From Porticoccus litoralis (lineage in GTDB: Bacteria; Pseudomonadota; Gammaproteobacteria; Pseudomonadales; Porticoccaceae), in NCBI RefSeq assembly GCF_030676955.1, contig NZ_JAUUUU010000001.1, forward strand, positions 496,001 to 560,000: a stretch of 64,000 bases of DNA. Reading direction: 5' to 3'. Positions 61,362-64,000 of the stretch are shown here, piece by piece. Every line of letters starts with the position of its first letter. Within the stretch, counting starts at the first letter, position 1. Below the pieces are notes generated by a model that ran no database searches, had not been told where the DNA came from, and saw only the letters and a list, made by a program, of their open reading frames with translations. The position numbers and the translations under genes are program-made.

Positions 61362-62438
61362 TTAATCATGAAGCAGGGACCAGGTCTTAGTTTTAAGATC
61401 CATGTACCCTTCAGTCTCACCCACCGCCAGGAAACCATCATCATGGAGTGCCAACTCAGCATGAGAGGTGAAATCTTTCAGCGACAGGTTGCGAGTATCA
61501 AAATCTGTCAACGTAGGAGAAAAGGTGATCCATTTGCCTTTGTTGCCAATACCAATCCACTCATTCATATTTTCTGACCAGGCAACATCCATCAAGTGCT
61601 CTGACATGCCAGTAACAGGGGTGTCATAGAAGGTCCAAGTAGTACCACCATCAACAGTGGCTACAATAGAGCCTGCAAGGCCAACGGCCACACCGGCTTC
61701 GGGGCTTCTAAAATCGACAGAGGTAAAACTGTTAGCGCTATCCGTGTAGATAGTTTCCCAGGTTTCACCGTTATCCTGTGAGCGGAAAATTTGACCAAAT
61801 TCAGCCGCTATAACGATTGTCTGGTCGTCAACACGAACTACGTCATTAAAAAAGATATCTTCTTCTTCACGCAGACGCTTCCAGGTATTACCGTAATCAT
61901 CACTACGGATAATCATACCCATTTCACCTACGGCCAAGGCTTCACCATTGGGGTAGGAGTGCACGCGAATCAGTTTATTTGAAATGTCTGATTTGGGCGC
62001 CTCAACCTCTTTCCAGGTTTCACCGCCATCGGCAGTCACCACAACACGACCAAAATTTCCGACAGCTACAGCATGTTTATCATCCCATACTGTGATGTCC
62101 TGGAAATGTGTATCCATGGTTGAGTCTTGAACAGACCAGTTATGCCCGGAATCTTTAGTTATTAGTATTTTTCCGTAGTTACCAGCTGCTAAAAAGACAT
62201 CACCTTCCACATGAGCAACACCAAGAATGATGTCTCTGCGGTCAATCGCATGTGGAATAACCTCTCCTATCTCGGGAGTCGGCTTAATAAAGAGTCCTGC
62301 ATAGAGAAGAGCGGCAACAATTGCCCAGGGCATGATGGAAAGGATAAGCGCTATTATTTTCTGACCTGCTGTTTTTTCAACGTTGTCTTCTGATGCAGAC
62401 ATATTATTTTCAGCAAGGTTTTGTCCAGCAACGTTCAT
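61362..62438 (-). CDS. Membrane-anchored YCF48-like beta-propeller protein
   Basis: A 358-residue protein: cytoplasmic tail, one helix (about residues 27-50, IIALILSIMPWAIVAALLYAGLFI), then a periplasmic propeller with repeats of the Asp-box type: TKDSGHNW, TADGGETW, SDDYGNTW, SQDNGETW and TVDGGTTW. This is the YCF48/Hcf136 group, known in plants and cyanobacteria as a photosystem II assembly factor; in proteobacteria it is often encoded beside RND pumps. It may be a structural partner of the transporter. ATG 62438 is preceded by GGGGG. Confidence 0.88.
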   Translation of the reverse strand: MNVAGQNLAENNMSASEDNVEKTAGQKIIALILSIMPWAIVAALLYAGLFIKPTPEIGEVIPHAIDRRDIILGVAHVEGDVFLAAGNYGKILITKDSGHNWSVQDSTMDTHFQDITVWDDKHAVAVGNFGRVVVTADGGETWKEVEAPKSDISNKLIRVHSYPNGEALAVGEMGMIIRSDDYGNTWKRLREEEDIFFNDVVRVDDQTIVIAAEFGQIFRSQDNGETWETIYTDSANSFTSVDFRSPEAGVAVGLAGSIVATVDGGTTWTFYDTPVTGMSEHLMDVAWSENMNEWIGIGNKGKWITFSPTLTDFDTRNLSLKDFTSHAELALHDDGFLAVGETEGYMDLKTKTWSLLHD

Positions 62439-62597
62439 AAAACCCCCAAAGAATCATAAATGGCTATAACAGCCATCCTTACTACTAAAACGCCATATTT
62501 TCTTTAATCGTTAATTTTTGTAACTACACCCGGAAACATGGCTACCAAACAGACTTTCGTCTGATTGGCAACCATGCCCCGAAGCGTATTTATCAAA

Positions 62598-64000
62598 TTA
62601 CCGAGCCAGAGCGATCAACGTTTTCAGAGAAACGTCTTGCTCTTCTACACCTTCTGGGTTGGCTTTCATGTTTGAAGACCAAGTGGTGGAGAACTCAGCT
62701 TTCCAGTCAATGGTGTGACCAACAACAGGCATGATGGCTTTGTATCCGTCATCACCAATATCGGCACGGTTTTGGAAGATAAAGGTTTTCCAGAACTTAC
62801 CGTTTTTGTCGTAGGCCTCACCCTGATAAGGACGTGGGTAGTCAACTTCCATATAAACGACTTTCTTGCTGTAGGGGTGCTCATCAGGAGGCGTACCTTC
62901 GATGTGCCAAACTTCACGCGGCTCCCACTGAACCTGAGGCGCAGGGAAGAAGTGTGGAGCGTTATCCATATCTACAGCCGGGAATTCCTCTCTGGTGTTT
63001 TTGTAGCGCAGGTCTACAGTCATCAGAGGGGCGTGAGCGATAGCAAACATCCAACGCTTACCTTTCAGGGTTACGTCTTTGTACTTGGTCGGTACCGCAT
63101 CCCAAATATCCCAGTCATCATACAGCTGTACAGTACCGCCGATGGGATCCATCCAGGCGTTACCAGACAGACGACGTGCACGACGTACAGACTTCAGGTA
63201 GGCAAATACGTCATCAGGGGTTTTTGCACTAGGGTCATTGTATCGAGTAGAGAAGATACCAATACCTTTAATATCCTGCGGATAGATCGCCACAAGAACG
63301 GTCTTCTGCATGATAGTGCCATCACCTTCTGAAACAGGACCACCGTCGAGACGGCCTTCCATATAGTAGCGACGTGCCCACCAACGCTGAATACGCTCAA
63401 TACCTTCGTGGGCATCAAGGAATACCCAAGAGATATGACGCAGATCCATGGTTGCACCGTAAGTCGGTGAACGCAGGTTCCAGATCAGCTTGTCACCAGC
63501 GTGTGGATCAGAGCTTGTTTGAGTTTTTTCATCAAACGTTTTCAGAATGTCCTGCGGATCGAAGAACATACCTGCAGTCCAGTTACCAACTTCACGAGTG
63601 GCTGGATCAAAGGTTACTTTGTCCTTGCCATCGATAGTGGCTTGCATGTACTTCGGATCCATTTCGATAAACTCTGAATGACGAGTATTAATCTTCAGGT
63701 TTTTCTCACGGATCATCCACTCAGTGTTTTCGGTGATCATGTCGCCAACACGTTTTCCTTCGAAATACATGTCTTTGACTTTATCGAAGTTCTCAGCACT
63801 GATGACAGTGCCGGCCTTCATCACCTGAGCTTCAGTCACACCTGCAGGCAGTGTTTCGCTTGGCTGCGGAGTGCCATCCCAACGACCAGCCTTGGGTGGA
63901 TCGCCGTAGTACAAGGGATTCGGTTTCTCACCCCAGGCAGTCGGCTGGACGTAACCAGCGTCACGGTCGGTTGCGTAGATACGCGCATCGACCTCTGCCT
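62598..64000 (-). CDS. DUF1329 outer-membrane lipoprotein-sorting-like protein (N-terminus outside window)
   Basis: At least 467 residues are encoded; the frame is open through position 64000, so the N-terminus, including any signal peptide, lies beyond the window. The DUF1329 family has a LolA/LolB-type fold and is found with RND and DUF1302 genes in hydrocarbon- and steroid-using bacteria. Visible conserved stretches: DARIYATDRDAGYVQPTAWGEKPNPLYYG and PVNDPSAKTPDDV-like TRYNDPSAKTPDDVFAYLKSVRRARRLSGNAW, then DPIGGTVQLYDDWD. It is the first visible gene of the operon with YCF48 and RND. Confidence 0.88.
   Translation of the reverse strand, partial: AEVDARIYATDRDAGYVQPTAWGEKPNPLYYGDPPKAGRWDGTPQPSETLPAGVTEAQVMKAGTVISAENFDKVKDMYFEGKRVGDMITENTEWMIREKNLKINTRHSEFIEMDPKYMQATIDGKDKVTFDPATREVGNWTAGMFFDPQDILKTFDEKTQTSSDPHAGDKLIWNLRSPTYGATMDLRHISWVFLDAHEGIERIQRWWARRYYMEGRLDGGPVSEGDGTIMQKTVLVAIYPQDIKGIGIFSTRYNDPSAKTPDDVFAYLKSVRRARRLSGNAWMDPIGGTVQLYDDWDIWDAVPTKYKDVTLKGKRWMFAIAHAPLMTVDLRYKNTREEFPAVDMDNAPHFFPAPQVQWEPREVWHIEGTPPDEHPYSKKVVYMEVDYPRPYQGEAYDKNGKFWKTFIFQNRADIGDDGYKAIMPVVGHTIDWKAEFSTTWSSNMKANPEGVEEQDVSLKTLIALAR

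Noticed and set aside
1..64000. CRISPR array, prophage or insertion sequence
   Set aside because: No regularly spaced repeats of CRISPR size, no phage structural or integrase genes, and no transposase were seen.

Overview
The window reads as a chromosome segment of a free-living, probably marine, gammaproteobacterium. Gene content (PdxB, RsmE, RlmM, CmoA/B/M, MnmC, EpmC, AlaA, FldB) and protein similarity point to Gammaproteobacteria. Intracellular polyhydroxyalkanoate depolymerase, DUF1329/RND lipid-handling genes and an N-type ATPase suggest the Cellvibrionales/Pseudomonadales-like marine groups, but genus cannot be fixed from sequence alone. No prophage, rRNA, CRISPR array or complete insertion sequence was seen.

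Layout. 1-7.8 kb: 3' part of acnB, phaZ, trhP, a membrane J-domain protein, cmoM, tRNA-Arg(CCT), rsmE, a glutathione transferase. 7.8-16.7 kb: tRNA-Ser, nitroreductase, class III adenylate cyclase, queF with an ABC-2 exporter operon, tRNA-Gly and tRNA-Glu, msrB, alaA, a MITE-like element and an NAD-kinase-like gene. 16.7-28.5 kb: pdxB-xni-epmC-GGCT operon, a conserved unknown, a methyltransferase-yheU-hydrolase-rlmM operon, gcvR, a VIT transporter, trmL, fldB, MAPEG, mnmC. 28.5-35.2 kb is the most accessory part: small unknowns, DUF502, a macro-domain gene, an AT-rich SEFIR-domain gene with the boundaries of an integron gene cassette, two transporters, hemerythrin. 35.3-41 kb: M16 peptidase, thioesterase, cmoA-cmoB, fldA. 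41-46.3 kb: a TetR-adjacent operon of RND/MMPL transporter, LolA-like periplasmic protein and beta-barrel. 46.4-49.2 kb: ald and a divergent dicarboxylate/amino-acid symporter. 49.3-55.6 kb: N-type F1Fo ATPase operon. 55.6-58.9 kb: a tandem-hairpin region, tRNA-Arg(ACG), gap, pgi. 58.9-64 kb: a second RND/MMPL operon with a YCF48-like propeller and a DUF1329 protein running off the end.

How the genes work together. All four enzymes of the tRNA cmo5U34/mcmo5U34 pathway covered here (TrhP, CmoA, CmoB, CmoM) sit in one window, with further RNA-modifying enzymes (QueF, MnmC, TrmL, RlmM, RsmE) and EpmC for EF-P. Two separate RND-plus-lipid-carrier modules suggest active envelope lipid or hydrophobic-substrate traffic. 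The N-ATPase is an additional rotary ATPase with a b-delta fusion and, unusually, no atpR between atpQ and atpB.

The most interesting observations are (1) the SEFIR gene bounded by 8-bp complementary integron core sites with an attC-like stem immediately after its stop codon, (2) five consecutive, sequence-unrelated hairpins plus a perfect 22-bp palindrome between atpG and tRNA-Arg, (3) the non-standard N-ATPase operon, including 19-bp tandem repeats across the atpF-atpA junction, and (4) a MITE-like element whose terminal repeat supplies the last codons and stop of a neighbouring gene.
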